NCBI GenBank assembly: GCA_024688095.1
Contig: JAILEJ010000052.1
Coordinates: forward strand, 1-31,048
Length of the DNA stretch: 31,048 nt
Origin: Butyrivibrio sp.
GTDB taxonomy: Bacteria > Bacillota > Clostridia > Lachnospirales > Lachnospiraceae
Reading direction: 5' to 3'
The stretch's first letter is position 1. Each line of letters starts with the position of its first letter. Shown piece after piece: positions 8,651 through 17,267 of this stretch. The translations under genes were made by a program, and so were the position numbers. The notes beneath the pieces were generated by a model. That model made no database searches. It was not told the origin of the DNA and saw nothing but the letters and a program-made list of their open reading frames with translations.

Positions 8651-10042
8651 TTAAACCAGCATTTCTTTTATTTGTCCAACCAAATATAATGAACCCGCTG
8701 CAAATATTACATCACCTGATTTTCTTTCAGTAATTATTCCAGTCACAGCATCTCTTACGTTTGTATATACACTGAGTCTGTATTCATTGCATCTGTCACC
8801 AAGCTTCTGACGATTTTCTTCAAACGCTGCCTTAAGATCAGCTTCTGATACAGTTCTCTTTGTATCAAGAACAGTAAGGCATATATTAGAAAAAAGTCCA
8901 CTTTCTAATATTTTATATACCATTTCAGAATACTGTTTGTCACTTACAACACCAAATAAAAGAAAACGCCTTCCGGTACAATTAACATTACCTACGCTCT
9001 TTAAAAATGCTTCTATTCCTGAAATATTATGAGCTCCATCTGCATAAAAAGCAGGAAGAATTTCATCCATTCTTCCAAACCATTTTGCATTTTTTAAACC
9101 ACTTCTGATTGCATTTTCAAAAAAATCTATATAATTGTTCTCTTTCATCACACACATGACTGTAATTGCAATGGCAACATTCTCAAGCTGATATTCAGCA
9201 AGTGTATTTATCGAAAGAGCAACATATTTATCATACCTAGATTCATATAAAAAATCAATGTGATAATTATTGCCTTCAGAATTTATAATGCTTACATCCT
9301 TTATATAATCTTTCTCGACAGGTATGCAGTCAGCATTTAATTCCTCGGCCTTTTTCCTGATAACCTCAGAAACGCTTTCGTCATTATCATCAAAAATTAC
9401 TGGAACATTTTCCTTTATTATTCCAGCTTTTTCTGATGCAATAAGTGGAAGTGTATTTCCAAGATACTGCATATGATCAAAATCTATTTTAGTTATTACA
9501 GAAACTAACGGTTTCCTTATGCTGTTTGTAGCATCCAACCTTCCACCAAGCCCTGTTTCCAATATCAAATAATCAACCGGATACACATCATAAAGGAGCA
9601 TTGCCATAAAGAATAAAAATTCAAAATATGTTGGACAATAATCCTCTTCATCATATTCACTAAGCCTTTTTAACAGCTCAACAAATATTTCAACAAACAA
9701 ACCATCACTAATTGGCTTGTTATCAACAGCAAATCTTTCACAAATGCTAACCAAGTGAGGAGATGTAAACATTCCTACTGTATATCCGCCTTTTATAAGC
9801 ATATTGGACAAATAACAGCACACTGAACCTTTTCCATTTGTTCCGGCAACATGTATTATCTTCATATTTTCATCAGGTGCGCCAAGATAATCCAGAAATC
9901 TTCTGGTAGAAGTCATATCATTCTTGGTTGTGAATTTCTGAAGATCATTTATGAAATTCTCGCATTCTTTAATTTCTATTTTAATACCGGACTCTGATAT
10001 ATCTATCAGAGTCCGTATTCTTGAACATATTTCAGAGTTCAT
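8651..10042 (-). CDS. folC: Folylpolyglutamate synthase / dihydrofolate synthase
   Basis: A 463-residue Mur-ligase-family enzyme that adds glutamate to folates (and glutamate to dihydropteroate in bifunctional members), using ATP in the cytoplasm. The ATP loop is GTNGKGS (67-73, Lys71), followed by the family signature FTSPHL and ETGLGGRLDATN. Later motifs include KIDFDHMQYLG, the ADGAHN block and the C-terminal FAAGSLYLVG. Length is normal; an extra ~20 residues at the N terminus precede the usual start of the domain. It starts 21 bp after valS (GAAAAGG upstream of the ATG), the classic valS-folC order of Firmicutes. The substrate split between synthase and polyglutamylase cannot be decided here. 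Confidence 0.95.
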   Translation of the reverse strand: MNSEICSRIRTLIDISESGIKIEIKECENFINDLQKFTTKNDMTSTRRFLDYLGAPDENMKIIHVAGTNGKGSVCCYLSNMLIKGGYTVGMFTSPHLVSICERFAVDNKPISDGLFVEIFVELLKRLSEYDEEDYCPTYFEFLFFMAMLLYDVYPVDYLILETGLGGRLDATNSIRKPLVSVITKIDFDHMQYLGNTLPLIASEKAGIIKENVPVIFDDNDESVSEVIRKKAEELNADCIPVEKDYIKDVSIINSEGNNYHIDFLYESRYDKYVALSINTLAEYQLENVAIAITVMCVMKENNYIDFFENAIRSGLKNAKWFGRMDEILPAFYADGAHNISGIEAFLKSVGNVNCTGRRFLLFGVVSDKQYSEMVYKILESGLFSNICLTVLDTKRTVSEADLKAAFEENRQKLGDRCNEYRLSVYTNVRDAVTGIITERKSGDVIFAAGSLYLVGQIKEMLV

Positions 10043-10063
10043 AAAACCTTTTCCAGTTCATTT

Positions 10064-12736
10064 TTATTTAGTCAATGAAGAAAGACGTTCCTCAATCTGA
10101 GCGTAAGACTGCTCATAATTCTTCTGTTTCTCTTTTTCTTCATCAATCTTTGCCTGAGGCGCTTTAGAAAGGAACTTTTCATTACTAAGCATATTCTTTG
10201 AACGCTTAAGTTCACCTTCTAAACGTGCCTTTTCCTTCTGAAGTCTTTCGATTTCTGCTGAAATGTCTACAAGTTCAGCAAAAGGAATATATATTGTTGC
10301 CTGAGGGATTACAACAGATACAGCATCATCTGCTATTCCTGTCTTATCGCTCTGACATTCTGATTCTGACGCATAAGCAAGACTCTCAAAGAACAGTTTA
10401 CCTGTAGTAAATACATCCAGTACCTCTTTATTATCACTTACTACGAATATTTTTGCCTTACGAGATGGAGCTACATTCATCTGAGTTCTTACATTTCTAA
10501 TGCCACGAACTGCTTCCTTGATCATCTCAATAGCTTTTTCATCTGACTCAAAATTCCATTCATCCTTATATACAGGCCATGATGAAACCATAATTGATTC
10601 CTCTTCATCCTGCATAGTACAGAAAATCTCTTCTGTTATGAATGGCATATATGGATGAAGGAGCTTTAATGCATTTATAAGAACTGTCTGTAATGTCCAT
10701 AATGCAGCTTCATGACTTGCCTTGTCATCTGAATTATAAAGTCTTGGCTTAACCATCTCAATATACCAGTCACAGAATTCATCCCAAATAAAATCATATA
10801 CCTTTTGGACTGCGATACCAAGTTCAAAATGGTCCATATTATCTGTAACTTCTTTAATAGTATTATTAAGTTTTGAGATAATCCACTTATCAACCGGCTC
10901 AAGTCCCGCAGGAGCATCCTGATGTATCGCACTCTTTCCATCTTCCGGCATATTCATCATTATAAAACGTGATGCATTCCAAACTTTATTTGCAAAGTTA
11001 CGGCTATTTTCAACACGCTCATTATAGAATCTCATATCATTACCTGGTGCATTACCAGTAATAAGAGTTAATCTAAGTGCGTCTGCACCATAATTTGCAA
11101 TGATATCAAGTGGATCAATACCATTTCCAAGTGATTTACTCATCTTTCTTCCCTGGGAATCACGTACAAGACCATGGAATAATACAGTCTTAAATGGTGG
11201 CTGTCCCATTTGCTCGTAACTTGAAAATATCATTCTGATAACCCAGAAAAAGATTATGTCATAACCGGTTACAAGTACATCTGTTGGGAAGAAATACTTA
11301 AGTTCCTTAGTATCTTCAGGCCATCCAAGTGTTTCAAAAGGCCAAAGAGCAGATGAAAACCATGTGTCGAGGGTGTCTGGATCCTGAGTAAAATGAGTGC
11401 ATCCACACTTAGGGCATACTGCAGGAGCCTCTTCTGCTACAACAATTTCGCCACATTCATCACAGTAGTAAGCTGGAATTCTGTGTCCCCACCATAATTG
11501 TCTGGAAATACACCAGTCACGGATATTATCTGTCCAGTTAAAATATGTTTTTTCCATACGAGGTGGAATAAGCTTTATTTCTCCGTCCTTAACCGCCTTT
11601 ACAGCTGGCTTTATAAGCTCATCCATCTTGACAAACCACTGTTTCTTGATCATTGGCTCGACTGTTGTATGGCACCTGTCATGTGTTCCTACATTGTGTG
11701 AATAATCTTCTATCTCTACTAAAAGACCCATTTCATCAAGTTTTTTGACAATTCTTTCACGGGCTTCATATCTATCAAGACCTTCATATTCTCCACCATT
11801 TTTATTTATAGTAGCATCATCATTCAGAATATTAATTTCTTCAAGGCCATGTCTCTTACCAACCTCAAAGTCATTAGGGTCATGTGCAGGAGTAATCTTA
11901 ACAACACCTGTACCAAATTCCATATCTACATATTCATCTGCAACAATAGGAAGTTCTCTGTTTACTATAGGAAGAAGAAGCTTTTTGCCAATATAATCTT
12001 TGTATCTGTCATCCTTAGGATTTACTGCTACAGCTGTATCACCAAGCATTGTCTCAGGACGTGTTGTTGCAAATTCAATAAATCTTGTAGTGCTGATACT
12101 TCCATCATCTTCTATAAACGGATATTTAATATGCCATAAATGTCCAGCCTGCTCTTCGTACTCAACCTCAGCATCTGAAATGGATGTTTTACAAACAGGA
12201 CACCAGTTAACAATTCTGCTTCCCTTATATATATACCCTTTCTCATGCATTTTAAGGAAAACTTTTGTAACAGCCTTATTGCAGCCTTCATCCATTGTAA
12301 AACGTTCTCTGTCCCAGTCACATGATGAACCAAGCTTCTTAAGCTGCTGAATTATAGTTCCGCCGTATTCCTTCTTCCATTCCCATGCTCTTTCAAGGAA
12401 TTTTTCTCTTCCTATATCATTTTTATTAATGCCTTCAGCCTTAAGCGCATCAATAATCTTAACCTCTGTGGCAATACTTGCATGGTCAGTTCCAGGCTGC
12501 CAAAGAGCATTATATCCCTGCATTCTCTTATATCTTATAAGTATATCCTGCATAGTATTATCAAGGGCATGTCCCATATGGAGCTTACCAGTAATATTTG
12601 GAGGTGGAATTACAATTGTAAATGGTTTTTTAGATTCATCTACCTCCGCATGAAAATACTTTTTTTCTTCCCACTTGCTATAAAGACGTTCTTCAAGTCC
12701 TTGTGGGTCATATGTCTTGGCAAGTTCTTTCTTCAT
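10064..12736 (-). CDS. valS: Valyl-tRNA synthetase
   Basis: An 890-residue class I synthetase charging tRNA-Val. The HIGH motif is HMGH (53-56) within PPPNITGKLHMGHALDNT, and KMSKS is at 531-535. The editing (CP1) domain carries TTRPETMLGDTAVAV, and a zinc knuckle uses the pairs CDEC and CPKC (425-444). The C terminus is the usual ValRS coiled coil (AEIERLQKEKARLEGEL). The frame opens at 12754, but that ATG lies right after the attenuator T-run; the ATG at 12736 has AAAGGG at proper spacing, so I start there. Expression should be controlled by the upstream T-box. It is the first gene of the eleven-gene run. Confidence 0.97.
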   Translation of the reverse strand: MKKELAKTYDPQGLEERLYSKWEEKKYFHAEVDESKKPFTIVIPPPNITGKLHMGHALDNTMQDILIRYKRMQGYNALWQPGTDHASIATEVKIIDALKAEGINKNDIGREKFLERAWEWKKEYGGTIIQQLKKLGSSCDWDRERFTMDEGCNKAVTKVFLKMHEKGYIYKGSRIVNWCPVCKTSISDAEVEYEEQAGHLWHIKYPFIEDDGSISTTRFIEFATTRPETMLGDTAVAVNPKDDRYKDYIGKKLLLPIVNRELPIVADEYVDMEFGTGVVKITPAHDPNDFEVGKRHGLEEINILNDDATINKNGGEYEGLDRYEARERIVKKLDEMGLLVEIEDYSHNVGTHDRCHTTVEPMIKKQWFVKMDELIKPAVKAVKDGEIKLIPPRMEKTYFNWTDNIRDWCISRQLWWGHRIPAYYCDECGEIVVAEEAPAVCPKCGCTHFTQDPDTLDTWFSSALWPFETLGWPEDTKELKYFFPTDVLVTGYDIIFFWVIRMIFSSYEQMGQPPFKTVLFHGLVRDSQGRKMSKSLGNGIDPLDIIANYGADALRLTLITGNAPGNDMRFYNERVENSRNFANKVWNASRFIMMNMPEDGKSAIHQDAPAGLEPVDKWIISKLNNTIKEVTDNMDHFELGIAVQKVYDFIWDEFCDWYIEMVKPRLYNSDDKASHEAALWTLQTVLINALKLLHPYMPFITEEIFCTMQDEEESIMVSSWPVYKDEWNFESDEKAIEMIKEAVRGIRNVRTQMNVAPSRKAKIFVVSDNKEVLDVFTTGKLFFESLAYASESECQSDKTGIADDAVSVVIPQATIYIPFAELVDISAEIERLQKEKARLEGELKRSKNMLSNEKFLSKAPQAKIDEEKEKQKNYEQSYAQIEERLSSLTK

Positions 12737-12762
12737 AAATTTTTTCCCTTTCATTTAAAATT

Positions 12763-12797
12763 AAAAAAGCCCTTAGTTGCATAACACAACTAAGGGC
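12763..12797 (-). terminator. T-box attenuator terminator upstream of valS
   Basis: An 11-bp stem GCCCTTAGTTG/CAACTAAGGGC (12769-12797) followed on the minus strand by six T. It directly follows the T-box antiterminator sequence and can form only when that structure does not. Confidence 0.95.
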
Positions 12798-13044
12798 GTA
12801 ATCAACGCGGTACCACCTTATTCACAGCTTTCACTGCCTCATCAGGATCTATAAATCCCTCATCCTTTAACGCAGATGATGCGGGGACACTTATCAGGAT
12901 TATCCTTTTTCTGGGTGTCCAGCTCAGAAGCTACCTTCCATATCTTCCAATCCAGTATCCTCACAGCGCCGATATCGGCAGATACATTCTCTGAAGATTA
13001 TTCAATATGTACTCCTCTTCATCAAAGCCTTTATAAAATCAGTT
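12763..13044 (-). promoter_or_regulatory. T-box riboswitch leader (tRNA-Val sensing) for valS
   Basis: The minus strand contains the T-box core AAGGTGGTACCGCG (12806-12819), whose UGGU bulge pairs with the ACCA end of uncharged tRNA, followed by the attenuator terminator. Upstream is a Stem I with the AGTA and AGAGA-ATG elements and a GCTGTGA apical loop; ATCTTC pairs GAAGAT and GTATC pairs GATAC around it. At the expected place on the 3' side of the specifier loop is GGAAG-GTA-G, giving the valine codon GUA at 12934-12932. Uncharged tRNA-Val should stabilise the antiterminator and allow transcription into valS and the genes behind it. The specifier position is my structural reading. Confidence 0.92.
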
Positions 13045-13050
13045 ATATAA

Positions 13051-13079
13051 AATATATTCATTTATGCATCTTATGTCAA
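13051..13079 (-). promoter_or_regulatory. Sigma-A-type promoter for the valS T-box transcript
   Basis: On the minus strand, TTGACA (13079-13074), a 17-bp spacer and TATATT (13056-13051). Predicted start near 13044, just before the T-box stem I. It lies 20 bp after the stop codon of the HD-GYP gene; no terminator separates the two. Confidence 0.85.
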
Positions 13080-13098
13080 GTAAGTTTTTAGAAAAGCA

Positions 13099-14817
13099 TC
13101 ATGCAACTGTATTAGCCTCGTTACTGTCTTCAACAGAATAATACTTTTCAAGTTCATCTCTACATCCAAGGAAAACTGATAGCATATTAGGATCAAACTG
13201 GCTTCCCATTCCTTCAACCATAATACTTGCAGCCTTATCGAAACTCATAGGCTCCTTGTAGCATCTCTTACTAACCAAAGCATCATATACATCTGCAACT
13301 GCCATTATTCTGGCTTCAAGTGGTATCATTTCCCCTACAAGGCCTTCCGGATACCCTCTGCCATCCCATCTTTCATGATGGAATCTTGCTACATTAAATG
13401 CAACATCAACAAAATGTTTTTCTTCCACATTCTTAAGGATAATATTTACAAATTCACCACTCTTTATAGGATGCTTCTTCATTATGGCAAACTCTTCATC
13501 TGTCAGTTTAGCAGGCTTACAAAGAATTGAATTCTCTACAATAATCTTACCAAGATCATGCATTGGTGCTGCTCTTATAATATCAGAAGCAAATACATCA
13601 TCCATATTATATACACCCTGTTTTCTCATCTCATCCACTATTATATGAATGATATCACTTGTTCGCTTTACATGACCTCCAGTATTGTTGTCTCGGTTTT
13701 CAACCATATTTGCAAGACCAAGAACAACTCGTTCCTGAATTCTCTTGATATTCTCAGTTTTCTTGGCAACTTCAGTATTTAATGTCTCATTATAATCCTG
13801 CATTACCTGTAAAACTTTCTGTTCTTCTGTAACATCTCTTACATCAAACAGATAACCCTGAATTTTACCATCTTTTCTAATTGTAAACTCGGATATCTCA
13901 CACTGACATATCATATCACCAATATTGAAATTCTTATAATTTGTTTTGTTTTTCTTATATTCCTCAATCAAACCATAAATAATATCTTTATATTCATTAT
14001 CTTCTCTAATCTTTGCATCAACTATCTGTTTTGAAAGTTCAGGAATAAATTCATACATTTTTTCATTGCAGCTTAGATATCTTCCATCAAGATCAAAAGC
14101 CATATATCCACGTGTGCCATGATATTTCTGTTGTTCAGAAATAATACATGATATATCATGAGTGTGAGCATGGTCATAGTTTACTGCAATCATCAGATCC
14201 GACATTACATATAGTATCGGTAATGATGAGAAATCCACATCTATAAACGTTTCTATGACATAGATTATTAATCCTATTCCCAAAAGTGTCGTATATAAAT
14301 AAAGAGTTCTTCTTGAATATGTACCATTTTTAAAGTATGCAAGTGCAATAAGACCAATAATCGCCGAAAAAATCCCAGCCAAGTATATCCAGTGGACTAT
14401 TTTTAATGGGCCACTAACCATCTTGGTTGCTATTCCCATACCTGTATCCACCAATTTGATAGACTTATAATATAGATCATTATCAACACACAGCCATATC
14501 ATACCCATATGACCAAAAGCAGTCGAATAAGCAATAACCTTTATCCACGGCTTTGGCTCGATACCCATAAAATGTAAAATACAAAAGATTATTACAGTAA
14601 GAAGCACAGTACTGTCAAGATATATGTAACAGAATGCTAATATTGCACCCTCTGGAGTTGTGACTCTTGTCTTTAACCAATATCCTAGAATGATAATCGG
14701 AACAAGCATAACAATCGTCCAATAATGAATATCTATGTTCTCATAATTCTTATGAGCCATAAAAATCAATATCGCAACAGAAAACAACAACATGGCACCA
14801 TAAATTGTAGTTACCAT
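13099..14817 (-). CDS. Membrane PAS/HD-GYP protein, probable c-di-GMP phosphodiesterase
   Basis: A 572-residue protein. The N-terminal ~215 residues form about seven hydrophobic segments like the 7TM sensor (histidine-kinase N-terminal type) of Clostridia. A PAS-like section follows (about 232-330), then a short coiled coil (335-362) and an HD-GYP domain (363-555). The HD dyad is His420-Asp421 (MHDLGKI). Further ligand histidines are His382 (GGHVKR), His449 (KKHP), His480 and His481, and the signature is HERWDGRGYPEGL with GYP at 488-490. The full ligand set suggests an active enzyme linearising c-di-GMP in response to a membrane or periplasmic signal. The start has CGGAGGGG at good spacing. 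It is divergent from the GGDEF protein and probably monocistronic, although valS transcription begins just beyond it. Confidence 0.9.
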   Translation of the reverse strand: MVTTIYGAMLLFSVAILIFMAHKNYENIDIHYWTIVMLVPIIILGYWLKTRVTTPEGAILAFCYIYLDSTVLLTVIIFCILHFMGIEPKPWIKVIAYSTAFGHMGMIWLCVDNDLYYKSIKLVDTGMGIATKMVSGPLKIVHWIYLAGIFSAIIGLIALAYFKNGTYSRRTLYLYTTLLGIGLIIYVIETFIDVDFSSLPILYVMSDLMIAVNYDHAHTHDISCIISEQQKYHGTRGYMAFDLDGRYLSCNEKMYEFIPELSKQIVDAKIREDNEYKDIIYGLIEEYKKNKTNYKNFNIGDMICQCEISEFTIRKDGKIQGYLFDVRDVTEEQKVLQVMQDYNETLNTEVAKKTENIKRIQERVVLGLANMVENRDNNTGGHVKRTSDIIHIIVDEMRKQGVYNMDDVFASDIIRAAPMHDLGKIIVENSILCKPAKLTDEEFAIMKKHPIKSGEFVNIILKNVEEKHFVDVAFNVARFHHERWDGRGYPEGLVGEMIPLEARIMAVADVYDALVSKRCYKEPMSFDKAASIMVEGMGSQFDPNMLSVFLGCRDELEKYYSVEDSNEANTVA

Positions 14818-14834
14818 TAAGTATACCCCTCCGT

Positions 14835-14858
14835 GATTTTAATACTAATATTAAAATC
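14835..14858. promoter_or_regulatory. 24-bp dyad directly before the HD-GYP ribosome site
   Basis: Perfect 10-bp arms GATTTTAATA and TATTAAAATC around CTAA. The Shine-Dalgarno sequence of the HD-GYP gene (14826-14833) begins immediately beside it, so the dyad could be an operator or an mRNA hairpin affecting translation. No T-run follows, so it is not a terminator. Confidence 0.5.
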
Positions 14859-14925
14859 GTAGAAAACATGTCTATAAAACAATTAGCAACTATTGCTCCG
14901 AGTAAAAAATCCAGCAAAATATAAT

Positions 14926-14974
14926 AGTGCTATATCAAATATTTATTATATCATAATTTCAAAAATATAGCACT
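14926..14974. promoter_or_regulatory. Long-spaced dyad in the HD-GYP/GGDEF intergenic region
   Basis: Perfect 10-bp arms AGTGCTATAT (14926-14935) and ATATAGCACT (14965-14974) separated by 29 bp of AT-rich sequence. Arm starts are 39 bp apart, close to four helical turns. This fits a looped pair of operator half-sites between divergent genes; the function is inference. Confidence 0.4.
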
Positions 14975-15130
14975 TGAGTAATTATTAATTATATTATATT
15001 TATTTATTTTTAAGTATTTAATACTACCTTATATTTATAAAAATATTATTATTTTTTTTAACATATAATAATAATTATTTAGTAGAATAATTTTAAATCT
15101 AATTGATTTTATACAAATAGTGGGTGACAA

Positions 15131-16762
15131 ATGAATCTGGAAATATACAACAAAGAAATACAAAATATAATATCTAATGTACAGGCATACCGTATAGGCA
15201 ATAGCACAAAATTTTTAACTGAGTGCAGGAAACTTCTTACACTGGCAAAAAAATTATCTGATGATTCGCTAATGGGTTATGCCTATTACTATTTATCAGA
15301 AGCCTGTTATATGAGTGTTCCTCATTACAATGGATTTTTCACCAATCTCTTAAAAGGTATTGAGCATCAGCAAAGTGCTTCAGAGTATGAACTACTTGCA
15401 CGCTCTTACAATATGCTTGCCGTAGATGCTCTAAATCACGGAAGCAATGAGCTTGGTCTGGATTACTTTCTGACAGCGCTCCGTTTCAGTTCACTTTGCC
15501 CAGACCATGAACAGATGCTCACGGGTATAATTACATATAATATTGGTCAGACTTATATTCATATAAAAGATTATAAAAACGCACTTAAGTATACAAGACA
15601 AGCTCGAAAATATATTAATCATGGCAAAAAAGACAGCGCATATCAGAGAAATTACCTTTATGTTTGTTGTACTATGGGAATCTGCTATATAAAACTTGGG
15701 AAACTCAAGCAGGCTATTACTATTTCACAGCAAATATCATCCTTGTTGGAAAAATGGGGTAATCCTGAGTATCTTATAAGAGATACTCCCTACTACGAAT
15801 TAAAAATAAAACTGGCATATTCTCTTGACCAAAATGAAATAGTAAAAAACGAAATTTCTGGTTTTATTGAAACAATAAAGGCCCATCCACCAGTCCTCGA
15901 TGCTCTGGAGGACATTTTTAATCTTTGTGAATTTCTGGTTGAATCAAATGAAATCGCTTCTTTGGGAGAAATATTAAGTATACTTGATACTGAAATACAG
16001 GATTTTAACATTTACAATATCATGATTAGTTATGCAAGAATACTGACCATATATTATAGTGCTTCTGGAGAAATTGATAAAGCAAAAGAGACTTCCTATA
16101 ATCACTTTAAATATCTTGAGCTTCAAAGAAAAGAAACTATTAAGAATTATAATTTTTATATGGATCTGCGCACTAAAATGGAAGTTGTAAAAAAAGAAAA
16201 CGAAATTCTACTTGAAAAAGTATCAAAGGATCCTTTAACAGGAATATCAAACAGATATCTGCTTAATGAATATGGAGATATCGCTTTTGATAATGCCAGC
16301 AGAAATAACACTTTATTAGGATTTGAGCTTCTTGACATAGATTACTTTAAGGAATTCAATGATACCTATGGACATCAGGAAGGTGATGAACTACTAAAGA
16401 AAATTGCAGCAATATTGCAAAGTATATGCTGTGATACAATTCACTGCTTTAGATATGGCGGAGACGAATTTGTAGTTATATACGAAGGATATACAGACGA
16501 AGAGATAAATGTACTGGCAGACACAATCAGAACAAGGATAACAAATCTCAAAATCAAAAATAGTAAGACTCCAAGTGGATATGCATCAGTTTCACAGGGA
16601 ATACGAAATTCAGTTCCTGCGCCAGGTAATAAACTGTGGGATTATATGTATGCTGCAGATAATGCTCTATATGAGGTCAAAAAAAGTACCAAAGGTGAAA
16701 TCGTACTTATCCACAAAGCAACAATATCCACATCTTCACTTAATGATGCGCAAAGAACATAA
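15131..16762 (+). CDS. TPR-GGDEF diguanylate cyclase
   Basis: A 543-residue soluble protein. The N-terminal ~340 residues are alpha-helical repeats of TPR type (for example YNIGQTYIHIKDYKNALKYTRQA at 136-158 and GICYIKLGKLKQAITISQQ at 183-201). A short coiled-coil linker (346-366) leads into a GGDEF domain starting at DPLTGISNRYLL (367-378). The active loop is intact, RYGGDEFVVI with GGDEF at 443-447, and metal/substrate positions such as DIDYFKEFNDTYGH (402-415) are present. The product-inhibition RxxD motif is not at its usual place before GGDEF, so feedback may be absent. It lacks a membrane segment, so the TPR part presumably senses a cytoplasmic partner. GGGTGA precedes the ATG. A terminator follows at 16836. 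Confidence 0.92.
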   Translation: MNLEIYNKEIQNIISNVQAYRIGNSTKFLTECRKLLTLAKKLSDDSLMGYAYYYLSEACYMSVPHYNGFFTNLLKGIEHQQSASEYELLARSYNMLAVDALNHGSNELGLDYFLTALRFSSLCPDHEQMLTGIITYNIGQTYIHIKDYKNALKYTRQARKYINHGKKDSAYQRNYLYVCCTMGICYIKLGKLKQAITISQQISSLLEKWGNPEYLIRDTPYYELKIKLAYSLDQNEIVKNEISGFIETIKAHPPVLDALEDIFNLCEFLVESNEIASLGEILSILDTEIQDFNIYNIMISYARILTIYYSASGEIDKAKETSYNHFKYLELQRKETIKNYNFYMDLRTKMEVVKKENEILLEKVSKDPLTGISNRYLLNEYGDIAFDNASRNNTLLGFELLDIDYFKEFNDTYGHQEGDELLKKIAAILQSICCDTIHCFRYGGDEFVVIYEGYTDEEINVLADTIRTRITNLKIKNSKTPSGYASVSQGIRNSVPAPGNKLWDYMYAADNALYEVKKSTKGEIVLIHKATISTSSLNDAQRT

Positions 16763-16835
16763 TAGCAGATGCTATATTCCGTATAATTAAACGTATACAG
16801 AAAAAACATTTATTATTTATATTAATTGTATACAC

Positions 16836-16874
16836 AATAGAGACAGATTTTGATGCTGTCTCTATTATTTTTTG
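16836..16874 (+). terminator. Rho-independent terminator of the GGDEF gene
   Basis: Perfect 11-bp stem AATAGAGACAG (16836-16846) and CTGTCTCTATT (16856-16866) with a 9-nt loop, followed by ATTTTTT. Confidence 0.92.
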
Positions 16875-16898
16875 ACATTTTGGCTTAAATTCAATGTG

Positions 16899-16912
16899 TG
16901 ACATACATGTCA
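16899..16912. promoter_or_regulatory. TGACA-N4-TGTCA dyad, copy 1
   Basis: TGACATACATGTCA, arms of six bases. The same pattern recurs at 17073-17086. No neighbouring regulator gene suggests an owner. Confidence 0.35.
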
Positions 16913-17051
16913 TAATCGAAAATGGTTTACATATTTTTATTGACCAAATCAGTTCTGGTGATAAAACTTTTTTCAAATCTACAATAAAACGTATGTTTTT
17001 AAACATCTTTATTTTTGTGGGTTGCAGAAAAGTTTTTAAAAACAATCCCCA

Positions 17052-17072
17052 TTTTCCACAGAGTTATCCACA
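17052..17072. promoter_or_regulatory. Two adjacent DnaA-box-like sites
   Basis: TTTTCCACA (17052-17060) and the consensus DnaA box TTATCCACA (17064-17072), same orientation, start to start 12 bp. The surrounding DNA is AT-rich. dnaA, dnaN, gidA or par genes are not in the window, so this is not a demonstrated origin. Confidence 0.4.
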
Positions 17073-17086
17073 TGACACTAATGTCA
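17073..17086. promoter_or_regulatory. TGACA-N4-TGTCA dyad, copy 2, abutting the DnaA box
   Basis: TGACACTAATGTCA, arms of five bases, starting at the base after the consensus DnaA box and matching the pattern at 16899-16912. Confidence 0.35.
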
Positions 17087-17267
17087 TTTATACATATCAA
17101 AACAGTCATTTTGTATACGGAACGCTTTAATTTTTGCAAAAATTCAAACAATTCAAGTAGTTGTTTGGTTTACATATTGCATTAATACTATTAATTATGT
17201 TAATCACATTCCTGTTTTTATTGAATTTTCACTTTAAAAATACATATATTCACACATAAAAGTTCTT

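Larger units (their letters stand above)
14818..15130. promoter_or_regulatory. Divergent intergenic region between HD-GYP and GGDEF genes
   Basis: 313 bp, very AT-rich, that must hold both promoters. A TATAAT lies at 15064-15069 on the plus strand without a recognisable -35 box. Two strong dyads are listed separately. No ORF or RNA gene is evident. A c-di-GMP riboswitch (GEMM core) was looked for and not seen. Confidence 0.5.
16763..17267. other. 505-bp intergenic region between convergent genes
   Basis: Both flanking genes end here, so little beyond terminators would be expected. The region holds the GGDEF terminator (16836-16874), two TGACA-N4-TGTCA dyads, two adjacent DnaA-box-like sites, GTATAC palindromes near 16792, 16829 and 17112, and a weak minus-strand hairpin (CAAACAA 17145-17151 with TTGTTTG 17161-17167) that could terminate the helicase transcript. 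Open frames across it lack ribosome sites. Confidence 0.6.

Noticed and set aside
12000..12350. Plus-strand ORFs across valS (for example 116 residues)
   Set aside because: They lie wholly within a well-identified valS and have no ribosome sites or family resemblance.
12736..12754. valS start at the upstream ATG (12754)
   Set aside because: It lies directly after the T-box terminator T-run without a Shine-Dalgarno; the ATG at 12736 has AAAGGG.
17052..17072. Chromosomal replication origin
   Set aside because: Only two DnaA-like boxes, no clear unwinding element, and no dnaA/dnaN or par genes. Kept as a site of interest only.
16894..17130. 78-residue plus-strand ORF and the overlapping 101-residue minus-strand ORF (16740-17045)
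   Set aside because: Neither has a ribosome site or protein-like composition; the second overlaps the GGDEF terminator and the 3' end of that gene.
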